This document shows positions 32,517-41,325 of a stretch of 64,000 nucleotides of DNA, piece by piece. Position numbers and translations under genes: made by a program. Below the pieces are notes generated by a model. That model worked only from the letters and a program-made list of their open reading frames with translations, did no database searches and had not been told where the DNA came from. Numbering within the stretch: position 1 is the first letter of the stretch; every line of letters starts with the position of its first letter. The DNA comes from CAZWEZ01 sp964632795 (lineage in GTDB: Bacteria; Pseudomonadota; Alphaproteobacteria; Rhodospirillales; 2-02-FULL-58-16), in assembly GCA_964632795.1 (NCBI GenBank), contig CAZWEZ010000001.1, forward strand, positions 62,001 through 126,000, read 5' to 3'.

Positions 32517-33106
32517 CAGGACACCTCCTCCCCCTTTTCCTTTCCCGTGTCGGGGGGAATGTATTGGCCGGGGCCGGGAGGCGACCCGAACCCCACTTCG
32601 CCCGCCAGCAGCCGTTCGAACGCCATGGCGTCGAGACCGGCGGTTTCACGCCGCATGTATCGGACCAGGCTGGCCACGTTTTCCGGGGCCGGCGTCGTCT
32701 TGCGGAACAGGTTGCGCCCCAAGGCGTCGGCCAGGACTCCGTCATCGCCGTCCAGGCCGGCCTCGTAAGCCGCCACACGGCCGTAAAAGGCATCGGCCAT
32801 GGTCTTGATCCGCTTGCCCACGCCCAGATCGCCGACCCCCATCTCACGCAGGTTTTGATCCATGTCCGCGAACATAATATCGAACAGGGCCTGAGCCAAA
32901 TCCGTCGAATCCTCCTGGCCGCGTTTGAGCCTGCGTAAGACAAGGAACACATGCAGAACGACCATGTCGAAACGCCCATCCACGGTGTCGGGCACGCCGC
33001 ACTCGAGGTAGAATCCAGGCATCCGCGCCTGCTCCACCAGAGTGACGTAAAGCTTGGCGGCGGGTTCTTTCATCGAAGACCCGCCGAAAAGTGAGAACAA
33101 CCTCAT
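32516..33106 (-). CDS. CBP3-like ubiquinol-cytochrome c chaperone family protein
   Basis: A 196-residue protein with the CBP3/UQCC1 family pattern: AKLYVTLVEQARMPGFYLECGVPDTVDGRFDMVVLHVFLVLRRL near the N-terminus and FADMDQNLREMGVGD in the middle. In mitochondria the family helps assemble cytochrome b of the bc1 complex; in alphaproteobacteria it is usually encoded between bamE and the YceD gene, as here. It suggests the organism has a bc1 complex. It is divergent from bamE, sharing a promoter region of about 100 bases. Confidence 0.88.
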   Translation of the reverse strand: MRLFSLFGGSSMKEPAAKLYVTLVEQARMPGFYLECGVPDTVDGRFDMVVLHVFLVLRRLKRGQEDSTDLAQALFDIMFADMDQNLREMGVGDLGVGKRIKTMADAFYGRVAAYEAGLDGDDGVLADALGRNLFRKTTPAPENVASLVRYMRRETAGLDAMAFERLLAGEVGFGSPPGPGQYIPPDTGKEKGEEVS

Positions 33107-33209
33107 GGGCCATCTCCAAAGATTGACAACGAACCTCGACTGGTGCGATTCTTCAGGCCATCCATTTTTCGCTCTCTCGGTTCACGAGCGTGTTCAGTCA
33201 TTTCCCGAC

Positions 33210-33674
33210 ATGAAGCTTGGAATCATGCCCAGGATCGATCGCTCAAGCCAACTGTTTCGCTATCTCGTTGCCTTCGTTGTGGTTCTCGTCGGCGCGGCCT
33301 GTGAAAGCCGTCTGGATACCCGGGGGAATCTTCCCGATCCGGAACGGCTGGCCGAGATCCGGGCCGGGCAACATACCCGCGAGGAGGTCTCCGAAATCCT
33401 GGGCTCACCGTCCAGCGTCGCCGTCTTCGACCAGGAAACCTGGTATTACATCAGCAAACGTACTGAAACCGTTGCCTTTTTCGAACCCGAAGTGAACCAA
33501 CGTCAGGTCATCATCCTAAGATTCGACGACCAGGGCGTGGTAACGGAGGTCACGTCCCTGGGGTTGGAGGATGGGCACGTCATCGAACCGGTCGACCGGG
33601 TGACCCCCACCGCGGGCAACGAGTTGACCTTGATCGAACAGCTGGTCGGCAACCTCGGGCGCTTCAACAAATAG
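33210..33674 (+). CDS. bamE: Outer membrane assembly lipoprotein BamE (SmpA/OmlA)
   Basis: A lipoprotein of about 154 residues. A signal peptide ends in a lipobox, LVGAAC, and the SmpA/OmlA domain follows (IRAGQHTREEVSEILGSPSS, then WYYISKRTE). BamE is a small part of the BAM complex that inserts outer-membrane proteins. The start may be the ATG at 33210 or at 33225; both keep the signal peptide and neither has a strong ribosome site. The protein has an extra C-terminal stretch (TPTAGNELTLIEQLVGNLGR) common in alphaproteobacterial members. Confidence 0.92.
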   Translation: MKLGIMPRIDRSSQLFRYLVAFVVVLVGAACESRLDTRGNLPDPERLAEIRAGQHTREEVSEILGSPSSVAVFDQETWYYISKRTETVAFFEPEVNQRQVIILRFDDQGVVTEVTSLGLEDGHVIEPVDRVTPTAGNELTLIEQLVGNLGRFNK

Positions 33675-33709
33675 CCCTTCCCTCGTTGATGTGCGCCGCT
33701 TTCGGGTGG

Positions 33710-35806
33710 TCAGGCCAGGATGGCCAGCATCAACAGGGCGACGACGTTGATGATCTTGATCATCGGGTTGATGGCGGGTCCGGCGGTGTCCTTGTAGGGG
33801 TCGCCCACGGTATCGCCGGTAATCGCGGCCTTGTGGGCCTCGGACCCCTTGCCGCCGTGGTTGCCGTCCTCGATGAACTTCTTGGCGTTGTCCCAGGCGC
33901 CGCCGCCCGAGGTCATGGAGATGGCGACGAACAGGCCGGTGACGATGGTCCCGAGTAGCGTCGCGCCGACGGTGACGAAGGCCGCCGCCTGGCCGGCGAT
34001 CGGATAGATGGCCGCGTAGATCGCCCACGGCGCCAGCACCGGCAGCAGGGCCGGTACGATCATTTCCTTGATCGCCGTCTTGGTCAGCATGTCGACGCAG
34101 GTCCCGTACTCGGGCTTGCCGGTGCCTTCCATGATGCCTGGGATCTCCTTGAACTGGCGGCGCACCTCGATGACCACCTTGCCCCCGGCCCGGCCCACCG
34201 CCTGCATGCCCAGGGCGCCGAACAGGAACGGCAGCAGACCGCCGATGAACAGGCCGACGACCACGAAGGGGTCCTGAAGGTCGAAGGTGATGCCCTTGAG
34301 GTCCGGGAAGTAATGCCCCAGGTCCTCGGTGTAGGCGGCGAACAGGACCAACGCGGCGAGACCCGCCGAACCGATGGCATAGCCCTTGGTGACCGCCTTG
34401 GTGGTGTTGCCCACGGCGTCGAGGGCGTCGGTGATCTTGCGGACGTCCTCGGGCAGGTTGGCCATTTCGGCGATGCCGCCCGCGTTGTCGGTCACCGGAC
34501 CGTAGGCGTCGAGCGCGATGACGATGCCGGCCAGGGCCAGCATGGTGGTGGCGGCGACGGCGATGCCGAACAGGCCGGCGTTCAGGAAGGCAACCAGGAT
34601 ACCGCCGCAGATCACCAGCACCGGCAACGCGGTCGCTTCCATGGACACCGCCAGCCCCTGGATGACGTTGGTTCCATGGCCGGTGGTCGAGGCCTCGGCG
34701 ATGGTCCTCACCGGGCGGTGGTCGGTTCCGGTGTAGTACTCGGTGATCCACACGATGAGGCCGGTCACCGCCAGACCGGCGAGGGCGCAGACATACAACT
34801 GGCTGCCGCTGACGGTCCGCGATCTCATTTCGAAGGAGCCGTCGAAACCCAACAACCAGGCGATGACGAGCGCGATCAGCATGGCGGCGATCACCGCGCT
34901 GGCGATGAAGCCCTTGTAGAGCGCCCCCATGATGTTCTTGCTGGCGCCGAGTTTGACGAAGAAGGTGGCGGCCACCGAGGCGATGATGCACACCGCGCCG
35001 ATCACCAGCGGCAACATCATCATGGTCTCCCGGGCCTCGCCGGTGAAGAAGATGGCCGCCAGCAGCATGGTGGCGACCAGGGTGACGGCGTAGGTCTCGA
35101 ACAGGTCGGCGGCCATTCCGGCGCAGTCGCCCACGTTGTCGCCCACGTTGTCGGCGATCACCGCCGGGTTGCGGGGGTCGTCCTCGGGGATGCCTGCCTC
35201 GATCTTGCCCACCAGATCGGCGCCGACGTCGGCGCCCTTGGTGAAGATACCGCCGCCGAGACGGGCGAAGATGGAGATCAGCGAGGCGCCGAAGCCAAGG
35301 GCGATCAGGGCCTCGAGGACATGGCGCAGGCCTTCGGCGGTGCTGGTATCGGTGGTCGCGTTGAGGAACATGTAGTAGCCGGCGAGTCCCAACAGGGCCA
35401 GACCGACGACCAGCATGCCGGTGATCGCGCCGGACTTGAAGGCGATGCCCAAGGCCGACTCGAGGCCGCTTGAGCGGGCGGCTTCGGCGGTACGGACGTT
35501 GGCGCGAACCGAAACGTTCATGCCGATGTAGCCGGTGGCCGCCGACAGGATGGCGCCGATGAAATATCCGATGGCCACCTTGATGCCGAGGGTAATCCCC
35601 AGCAACACGCCGATGACCACGCCGACCATGGCGACGGTCGCATACTGACGGTTCAGGTAGGCGCGTGCCCCTTCCTGAATGGCTCTTGCGATCTCCTGCA
35701 TGCGTTCGGTCCCCGCCGGAGCCGACAGGACCGAGCGGCTTGCATATCCACCGTAAACCAGCGCCAGGACGCCACAGGCGAGAATCAACAGGAATTCATT
35801 CGACAT
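33710..35806 (-). CDS. hppA: Membrane-bound proton-pumping pyrophosphatase, K+-independent type
   Basis: A 698-residue polytopic pump that uses pyrophosphate hydrolysis to move protons. It has the signature DVGADLVGKIEAGIPEDDPRN and the acidic DNVGDNVGDCAGMAADLFETY loop. The motif GNTTKAVTKG has Lys where potassium-dependent members have Ala, which places it in the K+-independent group. About 16 hydrophobic helices are visible. It lies alone, convergent with bamE (36 bases apart). It may save energy or add to the proton gradient under low-energy or anaerobic conditions, matching the respiratory islands in the window. Confidence 0.96.
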   Translation of the reverse strand: MSNEFLLILACGVLALVYGGYASRSVLSAPAGTERMQEIARAIQEGARAYLNRQYATVAMVGVVIGVLLGITLGIKVAIGYFIGAILSAATGYIGMNVSVRANVRTAEAARSSGLESALGIAFKSGAITGMLVVGLALLGLAGYYMFLNATTDTSTAEGLRHVLEALIALGFGASLISIFARLGGGIFTKGADVGADLVGKIEAGIPEDDPRNPAVIADNVGDNVGDCAGMAADLFETYAVTLVATMLLAAIFFTGEARETMMMLPLVIGAVCIIASVAATFFVKLGASKNIMGALYKGFIASAVIAAMLIALVIAWLLGFDGSFEMRSRTVSGSQLYVCALAGLAVTGLIVWITEYYTGTDHRPVRTIAEASTTGHGTNVIQGLAVSMEATALPVLVICGGILVAFLNAGLFGIAVAATTMLALAGIVIALDAYGPVTDNAGGIAEMANLPEDVRKITDALDAVGNTTKAVTKGYAIGSAGLAALVLFAAYTEDLGHYFPDLKGITFDLQDPFVVVGLFIGGLLPFLFGALGMQAVGRAGGKVVIEVRRQFKEIPGIMEGTGKPEYGTCVDMLTKTAIKEMIVPALLPVLAPWAIYAAIYPIAGQAAAFVTVGATLLGTIVTGLFVAISMTSGGGAWDNAKKFIEDGNHGGKGSEAHKAAITGDTVGDPYKDTAGPAINPMIKIINVVALLMLAILA

Positions 35807-35954
35807 GATGAAAGCTCTCTTATGCTGTTGGAACGGTCCACGGATGACTGGAGACCACCGGGAATCGAGGTCAGGAATTTGGCCGAACCGCTACACGGCT
35901 GGAAAACCGGGGGGAAAATGCCAGAACCGCCCGGATAAAGCAACAGGCGTCTAA

Positions 35955-36113
35955 TACCAAGGGGCACTGATAATGACCCATAGAGACGGCTTTCCAAGGC
36001 TTTCGCCCTTGAGCGTGGTCCGCCGTGATGGCGGACCATCACAAGGGCCGCGCGACGCTGTCCGAAAGCCTTGGAAAGCCGTCTCTATGGGTCATTATCA
36101 GTGCCCCTTGGTA
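35955..36113. mobile_element. MITE-like palindromic element, copy 1
   Basis: A 159-bp, nearly full-length palindrome. The ends are TACCAAGGGGCACTGATAAT and its inverse, and a 3-bp duplication TAA flanks it (35952-35954 and 36114-36116). There is no gene inside. A related copy with a different 3-bp duplication is at 41310-41572. The structure fits a non-autonomous element moved by an outside transposase; a TNA target, as for IS1031-type IS5 elements, is an inference. The rest of the gap between the hppA start and the channel gene (35807-36133) holds nothing else that I can identify. Confidence 0.8.
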
Positions 36114-36133
36114 TAATGCAGTGCAACACCCTG

Positions 36134-37303
36134 TCAGCGGGCGCCGTCCGGTCCCTCGAGTTGGGCCAGGCGTTCCTTCATGATCTGGGTCAAGGGTTCG
36201 CGAAGTTCGGGGGTGGAGTCGAGCAGGCGGTGGAAATCGCCGACTTCCAGGGTCAGAAGTTGGCATTCGGTGACGGCGATGACGGTCGCGGTGCGCTCGG
36301 AAACCGTGAGCAGGGCGATCTCGCCGAAGAAATCTCCGGTCGTCAGCCGCTGGGGGATCGGTGGCACCTTCACCTCGACCTCGCCGGAGACGATGAAATA
36401 CAAGGATCTGGCGGGTTCGCCCCGCTTGACGATGATGTATCCCGGGGGCACCATCTTGGGTTGCAGAAGACCGGCGATCTCGGAGATGCGCAGGGCGTCG
36501 AGGTTGGCGAACAAGGGGGTCCCGGCGACCAGCCGCCAGGTGACCACGAACTCCCGCTTGCGAATCTCGCGGGCGAACCCGGTGGCCAGGATGCCGGTGG
36601 GCAACGCGAACATGCCGATGCCGAGGATCATGACCAGGGCGCCGAACAGCTTACCCATGGCGGTCACGGGCGTTACGTCGCCGTAGCCGACCGTGGTCAG
36701 GGTCGCCAGGGCCCACCACATGGAGTGCGGGATGCTGGCGAAGACTTCGGGTTGGGTCTCCTTCTCCAGGAAGAACACCACGCTGGAGGCGAACACCAGC
36801 AGGATCAGGATGATCATCAAGGCCGCCCCCAGGGTCCGGCGTTCGCTCTTGATGACGGCGCCGAAGGTTTCCAGGGCCGGCGAATAACGGGTCAGCTTGA
36901 GCAGCCTGAGCAGCCGGAAGATCCGCATGAACCGCAGGTCGATGGTCAGGAACATGCCCAGGTAGAACGGCAGGAAGGCGATCAGGTCGATCACCGCCAG
37001 GGGCGACATCGCGTATTTGAGCCGGGTCTTGACGGGATGGCGGTCGACTTCCGGCAGGCTTTCGGTGCACACCCATAGGCGCATGGCGTATTCCACCGTG
37101 AACACGATCACCGAAAAAACCTCGAAGCCGTAGAAAAAAGCGCCGTGCGCCGCCGCCAGTTCCTCCACCGTCTCCAGGGTCACCGCCCCGACGTTGGCCA
37201 GGATCAGGATCATGATGAAACGGTCGAACCAGCGGCCCCGCCAGTCCCCGGGAGCCGAGGAATCGATGATCTCGAAAACCCGTGTTCTCAGCGGCCTCGT
37301 CAT
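36134..37303 (-). CDS. Voltage-sensor-like potassium channel with cyclic-nucleotide-binding domain
   Basis: A 389-residue channel. Six membrane helices are visible, with an S4-like arginine-rich helix (RFMRIFRLLRLLKLTRY), a pore loop with the K+ filter TVGYGD near residue 200, and a C-terminal cyclic-nucleotide-binding domain (residues about 270-380, with GDFFGEIALLTVSERTATV as the phosphate-binding cassette). It would let K+ pass in response to cAMP or cGMP. Three predicted cyclases are encoded within 28 kb. It is read after a RuBisCO-like mini-frame, 16 bases downstream, and the sulfotransferase gene. Confidence 0.92.
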   Translation of the reverse strand: MTRPLRTRVFEIIDSSAPGDWRGRWFDRFIMILILANVGAVTLETVEELAAAHGAFFYGFEVFSVIVFTVEYAMRLWVCTESLPEVDRHPVKTRLKYAMSPLAVIDLIAFLPFYLGMFLTIDLRFMRIFRLLRLLKLTRYSPALETFGAVIKSERRTLGAALMIILILLVFASSVVFFLEKETQPEVFASIPHSMWWALATLTTVGYGDVTPVTAMGKLFGALVMILGIGMFALPTGILATGFAREIRKREFVVTWRLVAGTPLFANLDALRISEIAGLLQPKMVPPGYIIVKRGEPARSLYFIVSGEVEVKVPPIPQRLTTGDFFGEIALLTVSERTATVIAVTECQLLTLEVGDFHRLLDSTPELREPLTQIMKERLAQLEGPDGAR

Positions 37304-37319
37304 CGGCGACGTTCCCCCG

Positions 37320-37424
37320 TCAATACCCCTTGGCGCGATGGATGTGCAGCAGCATGCCGTTGTCGCGGCACCAGTTGGCCAGCGAGGTGTTGGCGGTGAA
37401 GCCGGCGCTGTAGGTTTTGTCCAT
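37320..37424 (-). pseudogene. 34-residue frame made of two RuBisCO large-subunit pieces
   Basis: The frame reads MDKTYSA, like the N-terminus of form IA RuBisCO large subunit, joined directly to GFTANTSLANWCRDNG and MLLHIHRA, the core segment that holds the active-site His294 and Arg295 (spinach numbering), then AKGY and a stop. About 270 residues between the two pieces are gone, as is everything after. It has a full ribosome site, AAGGAGG, nine bases before the ATG, overlapping the stop of the sulfotransferase gene. It may be a relic of an internally deleted rbcL, or a retained small protein. Confidence 0.8.
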
Positions 37425-37438
37425 GCTCGTTCGCCTCC

Positions 37439-39544
37439 TTAAATGGCGTGCTGGCCGAGGGCCTCCAATAGCGGCCCCAAATGCCGTTCGAAACGCTTCC
37501 AACGCCCCATCGCGTCCTTGTAGAGCGGCTGGCGGACCTGGACGTTGCTGGCCGTCAACACCGGGCGCGCGGACCTGTGGAAGCGCAGGCAGTTGTCCTC
37601 CCACGCGAGGCCACAGTCGTCGAGAAGCCGCCGGGTCTCCCCCTCCTGGTCGGTTACCACGTCCTCGTAGCGGATATCGAGGACGCGTCCCGGCAGAACG
37701 GTATGCCAGTGGTTCATCAGCCGCTCGTAGAGCCGATAATAACGTCCCAGTTCCCCTTGGTCGTAGGCAAATTTTTGCTGTCCGGTGAAGAGGATCCGGT
37801 AGCAGGAGAAACAGGTGTCCGCGGCATCCCGGATGCAGTGGACGATGCGGGCCTTGGGCAGGATCAGATGGATGAGGCCGATATAGAGGAAATTCGCCGG
37901 CATCTTGTCGGTGAACCGCCGTCCTTCGGATGCTCGCCCGCGCGCCGATTCGAGATAGGACCGTCCCAGTCCCTCCAGCGCTTCCGGGCCGAGGTCGGCC
38001 GCCGCCTCCGGGAACTCCCGGCCGCCGTCGGTTTGCCGCTTCAGGGCGCCCGCCAAACGTCCTAGGTCATCGAGCTCTCCGGCGCCGTGGACATCGGAGT
38101 GGCTGGCCAGGATCTGTTCGACCAGGGTGGTCCCGGAGCGCGGCATGCCGAGGACGAAGATCGGTTCATCGGACTGGCACCCGTGCCCGGAGCGCCCGGC
38201 CAACAGGTCCGCATCGAAGGTGGCGATGATGCGTTCGATCCTGTCCTCGTCCTCATCGATGGTGTAGCGGATGGCCGCTCGTTTGAGCCGGTTGGCTTTT
38301 TCCAGGAACTCGAACGCTGTGTCGTTATTGCCCAGGTCCTCGTGGGCCTTGGCCATGGCAAAGTTCAAATATATCGCCTGATCGTCGGGCAAAGATGAAT
38401 CGGACAGCAGGTTTTCGATGGCCGAAAGGTCATCGTCTCTTGTCGAATAGGTCTTGAGGTCGGTCAGGTTCTTGTAGGCTTCCGGGTAGCCGGGCTTGGC
38501 CTCGATGGCTTGTCGGTAGGCGGCCTCGGCCTCGTCGAAGCGGCCAAGTTCCGTATACACGACGCCGAGGTTGTTGTTGGCTATCGCGTAGCCGGGCCTG
38601 ACCTCGAGGGCGCGGCGATAGGCGGCCACGGAGTCATCATAGCGGCCATGCGCTTTGAGAGCCTTGCCCAGGTTGTAGTGCCCTTCGGCGAAATCGGGGG
38701 CGATCGTCAGGACCCGCCGGTGGTATTCGATGGCCTCGTCCACCGCCCCTTGTTCGACCAGGGCCGTTCCGAGGTTGTTGAGGACCACGGTGTCATCGGG
38801 TTGCAGGGAATGGGCCATGCGGTAGCAATCGACGGCCTCGTGCAGCCTTCCCATCTTCCTGAGGGTGTTGCCCATGTTGTAGTGGGCGGCGGCGTGGGAG
38901 GCGTCCAAGGCCAGGGCCTCGCGGTAGCAGGACAGGGCCTCTTCGAGATCGCCGCTTTCCTTGAGGGCATTGCCCAGGTTGGTTCGGGCCACCGGGTTCG
39001 ACGGCGCCAGGGCCGCCGCCTTGCGAAGGTTGGTCACGGCTTCCCTGTTCTCGCCGAGTCCCAGCAATGCCAGACCCAGGTTCATCAGGGTATCGGGGTG
39101 GTTCGGCTGGCGGCGCTTGGCCTTTTTCAGACTCGCCGCTGCGCCATCGGCGTCGCCTTCCCCGAGAAGGGACAGGCCGATATTGTAGTGGGCCATGGCG
39201 TGACGGGGGTTCAGGGCAACGGTCCGGCGGAAACTGGAAAGCCCCTCCTCCTTGCGGCCCATGAGCATCAGGGCCACGCCAAGGTTGGAATGATACTCGG
39301 CATTGCCGCCGTCCAACGAGATGGCTTGGCCGATGAGCTCGACGGCGGGGGCCGGGTGGCCCATCTGCAGGGCGACGACGCCGAGCGCGTGCAAGGCCTC
39401 GGAGTTGGCCGGATCGAGGTCGAGGGTTTGCCGCAAGACGGCCTCGGCCTGCCCCAGGCGGCCGGCCTGCAGATGTTGGACGGCCGTGGCGAGGTCGGTG
39501 CCCGGCGGCCTTTTCCACATCCGAGGATCCCCCTTGCGGCCCAT
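37439..39544 (-). CDS. TPR-repeat sulfotransferase-like protein
   Basis: A 701-residue protein. Residues about 15-385 are some ten tetratricopeptide repeats (for example NLGVALMLMGRKEEGLSSFR, NLGNALKESGDLEEALSCYR). Residues about 440-695 are a sulfotransferase domain with the PAPS-binding FVLGMPRSGTTLVEQIL loop and a 3'-phosphate-binding RYEDVV region. It would move sulfate from PAPS to an unknown sugar, lipid or peptide. The start at 39544 is chosen because the frame beyond it, though open to 40093, runs through another gene and is low-complexity. The RuBisCO-like mini-frame and the channel gene follow on the same strand with short gaps. Confidence 0.9.
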   Translation of the reverse strand: MGRKGDPRMWKRPPGTDLATAVQHLQAGRLGQAEAVLRQTLDLDPANSEALHALGVVALQMGHPAPAVELIGQAISLDGGNAEYHSNLGVALMLMGRKEEGLSSFRRTVALNPRHAMAHYNIGLSLLGEGDADGAAASLKKAKRRQPNHPDTLMNLGLALLGLGENREAVTNLRKAAALAPSNPVARTNLGNALKESGDLEEALSCYREALALDASHAAAHYNMGNTLRKMGRLHEAVDCYRMAHSLQPDDTVVLNNLGTALVEQGAVDEAIEYHRRVLTIAPDFAEGHYNLGKALKAHGRYDDSVAAYRRALEVRPGYAIANNNLGVVYTELGRFDEAEAAYRQAIEAKPGYPEAYKNLTDLKTYSTRDDDLSAIENLLSDSSLPDDQAIYLNFAMAKAHEDLGNNDTAFEFLEKANRLKRAAIRYTIDEDEDRIERIIATFDADLLAGRSGHGCQSDEPIFVLGMPRSGTTLVEQILASHSDVHGAGELDDLGRLAGALKRQTDGGREFPEAAADLGPEALEGLGRSYLESARGRASEGRRFTDKMPANFLYIGLIHLILPKARIVHCIRDAADTCFSCYRILFTGQQKFAYDQGELGRYYRLYERLMNHWHTVLPGRVLDIRYEDVVTDQEGETRRLLDDCGLAWEDNCLRFHRSARPVLTASNVQVRQPLYKDAMGRWKRFERHLGPLLEALGQHAI

Positions 39545-39579
39545 GCTTCCCCCCGGCTTTCCGGTTCTGATTATTTGGT

Positions 39580-40077
39580 TCAGCGGCGCTTCGACAGGCG
39601 CTCGCTGAGGGACCTCAGGTACTTGCGGTCCCTTTCTTCGAACTCGCCCTCGGCAATGTCTTCCTTGTAGCCGCGCAATTCCTCGCGCATATCTCCGGAA
39701 AGGTCGGATCTGGCGAGCAGCTTTTCGATCAGCGACAAGGATTCGGCATTCATTTTCTTCCTTTCGGCGTGAGACATGGAGTCTTCGTCCTCCAGATCCC
39801 GGTGGTCGTCGCCGTCTTCGTCCTCCAGATCCCGGTGGTCGTCGCCGTCTTCGTCCTCCAGATCCCGGTGGTCGTCGCCGTCTTCGTCCTCCGGATCCCG
39901 GTGGTCGTCGCCGTCTTTGTCCGCTTGGTCCGGCATCAGCAACTCGTTCCAGGCGACGCCGGCGGCCGTGATCCGTTCGTGGACCTCGCGTGCCGCCTCC
40001 AGGGCCTCCTCGTCGCGTTCGCTTCCCAGCCGTTCCAACAGTCCGATTATTTCTTCCCGCACCAGAGCTTCGGTCAT
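39580..40077 (-). CDS. Acidic repeat protein with four DGDDHRDLEDE units
   Basis: A 165-residue acidic protein. Residues about 54-100 are four tandem 11-residue units of the type DGDDHRDLEDE, one with Pro for Leu. The flanks are charged helices (EALEAAREVHERI and EFEERDRKYLRSLSERLSK). There is no signal peptide. The repeats, with alternating Asp and His, could bind metal ions, but that is a guess. It lies 35 bases before the sulfotransferase gene and may be in the same operon. No family is recognised. Confidence 0.75.
   Translation of the reverse strand: MTEALVREEIIGLLERLGSERDEEALEAAREVHERITAAGVAWNELLMPDQADKDGDDHRDPEDEDGDDHRDLEDEDGDDHRDLEDEDGDDHRDLEDEDSMSHAERKKMNAESLSLIEKLLARSDLSGDMREELRGYKEDIAEGEFEERDRKYLRSLSERLSKRR
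39781..39912 (-). repeat. Four 33-bp tandem repeats in the acidic protein gene
   Basis: Four copies of a 33-bp unit starting at 39781, 39814, 39847 and 39880, almost identical in sequence; the last differs by a base that changes Leu to Pro. Near identity suggests recent expansion by slippage, with the number likely to vary between strains. Confidence 0.93.
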
Positions 40078-40353
40078 TATCAGCCTCGTTCAAGGTTGCC
40101 TTCGCCGCATACTCGAAGGCGGCGAAAAAATGGAGAGAGCCTAGGATGGCCGGGGGACCACCCCTTCGTCAATGCGGGCGCGGCCATCGTAGCGAAACCG
40201 CTCGGCGACGATGTCGAGCCCGGGACGGGCTGGAATCACGCCCGATTCGGCATTCATAGCCGCCACCCCGGTCAATTGGAACAGCCGTCATCCCAAACAT
40301 TGCACCAAGCCGGGACAGGATGGGATAGTAGTAGGCAGGTTTCCAGGTTATCG

Positions 40354-41325
40354 GTGAAGCGCGTGATTGACCAAGCCCTACTGCGGCTCCTGAGATGTCC
40401 GGCCAGCGGCCAGAAGTTGCGGCTGGAAGGCGGTGTCCTCATCAACGAGGACCAAAGCCGAAGCTACCGGATAAGCGAATCCGGGGTCCCGCTGTTCGCG
40501 GAGGACCAGTGTTCGGAAGATGCCCGTATCCAGCAACAACATTACGACACCATCTCCAGCAAGTTCCTGGAGAACCTGACCTATCCCCATACTCAAGTGT
40601 ATGGGGCCTACCTGGACGAGGCCCTGTTGGAGGCAGCCTCGCCAGCCGTGCTGGACGATGTCGTGGAAGTGTGTTGCGGCCGTGGCGAGATGTTCCATAT
40701 CTTGGCCGGCAGGGTAAAGCGGGGCATCGGGGTCGATGTCTCGCTCAACATGCTCGAGGCCGCCCGTGCTGGTCTCGACGCCAAACACTTCTTGGCGGTT
40801 CAAGGCGATGCCACCCGGCTGCCCCTGAGCGAGTGCGGTTTCGACAGTGTTTTCATGCTGGGAGGTATTCACCACGTCAACGACCGCCTCGCCCTGTTCA
40901 GCGAAATCCGGCGGATCCTACGCCCCGGAGGTCATTTCGTGTGGCGTGAACCGGTCAGTGATTTCTTCTTGTGGCGCCTGCTGCGAGCAGTGGTCTATCG
41001 GCTGTCGCCAATCTTGGACGACCAAACCGAAAGTCCCCTGCGCTACCGGGAGACGGTGAAGGCGCTGGAACAGGCCGGTTTGGAACTCGAAACATGGCGC
41101 ACCCTGGGCTTTTTCGGGTATTGCCTGTTCATGAATTCGGACGTGTTGGCGTTCAACCGGCTGTTCCGCTTCATCCCCGGCATACGTTTGTTGGCCCGCT
41201 TGGCTGCGGTGATCGACGAGGGAACGATCCGTTTGCCTGGGCTGAGCAAGGCCGGCCTGCAGGTCGTCGGTGTCGCCCGCAGACCACCTGTCCCGGCACC
41301 AGAGCCTCATACCAATGTGCACTGA
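40354..41325 (+). CDS. Class I SAM-dependent methyltransferase with Trm112-like N-terminus
   Basis: A 323-residue protein from a GTG at 40354 (GTG 40363 is also possible). The first 60 residues (LLRCPASGQKLRLEGG, then GVPLF) look like a Trm112-type domain without all its zinc cysteines. Residues about 100-220 form a class I methyltransferase fold: VVEVCCGRGEMF for motif I, GIGVDVSLNML and HFLAVQGDATRLPL. The methyl acceptor is unknown; such fusions often act on quinones, lipids or sugars. Its stop codon lies inside the left end of the second MITE-like element, so the original C-terminus may have been altered. Confidence 0.87.
   Translation: MKRVIDQALLRLLRCPASGQKLRLEGGVLINEDQSRSYRISESGVPLFAEDQCSEDARIQQQHYDTISSKFLENLTYPHTQVYGAYLDEALLEAASPAVLDDVVEVCCGRGEMFHILAGRVKRGIGVDVSLNMLEAARAGLDAKHFLAVQGDATRLPLSECGFDSVFMLGGIHHVNDRLALFSEIRRILRPGGHFVWREPVSDFFLWRLLRAVVYRLSPILDDQTESPLRYRETVKALEQAGLELETWRTLGFFGYCLFMNSDVLAFNRLFRFIPGIRLLARLAAVIDEGTIRLPGLSKAGLQVVGVARRPPVPAPEPHTNVH

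Noticed and set aside
34313..35473. A 386-residue open frame on the plus strand across the pyrophosphatase gene
   Set aside because: It is the high-GC antisense shadow of hppA, rich in Asp, Gly, Gln and His with no domain pattern, and hppA is certain.
39781..39912. CRISPR-like regularly spaced repeats
   Set aside because: The 33-bp units are directly adjacent without spacers and are in frame in a protein gene.
39544..40093. The minus-strand frame of the sulfotransferase is open for another 183 residues upstream
   Set aside because: The extra part is another reading frame of the acidic repeat gene, made of RRPPGSG-type low complexity; the start at 39544 fits the TPR domain.
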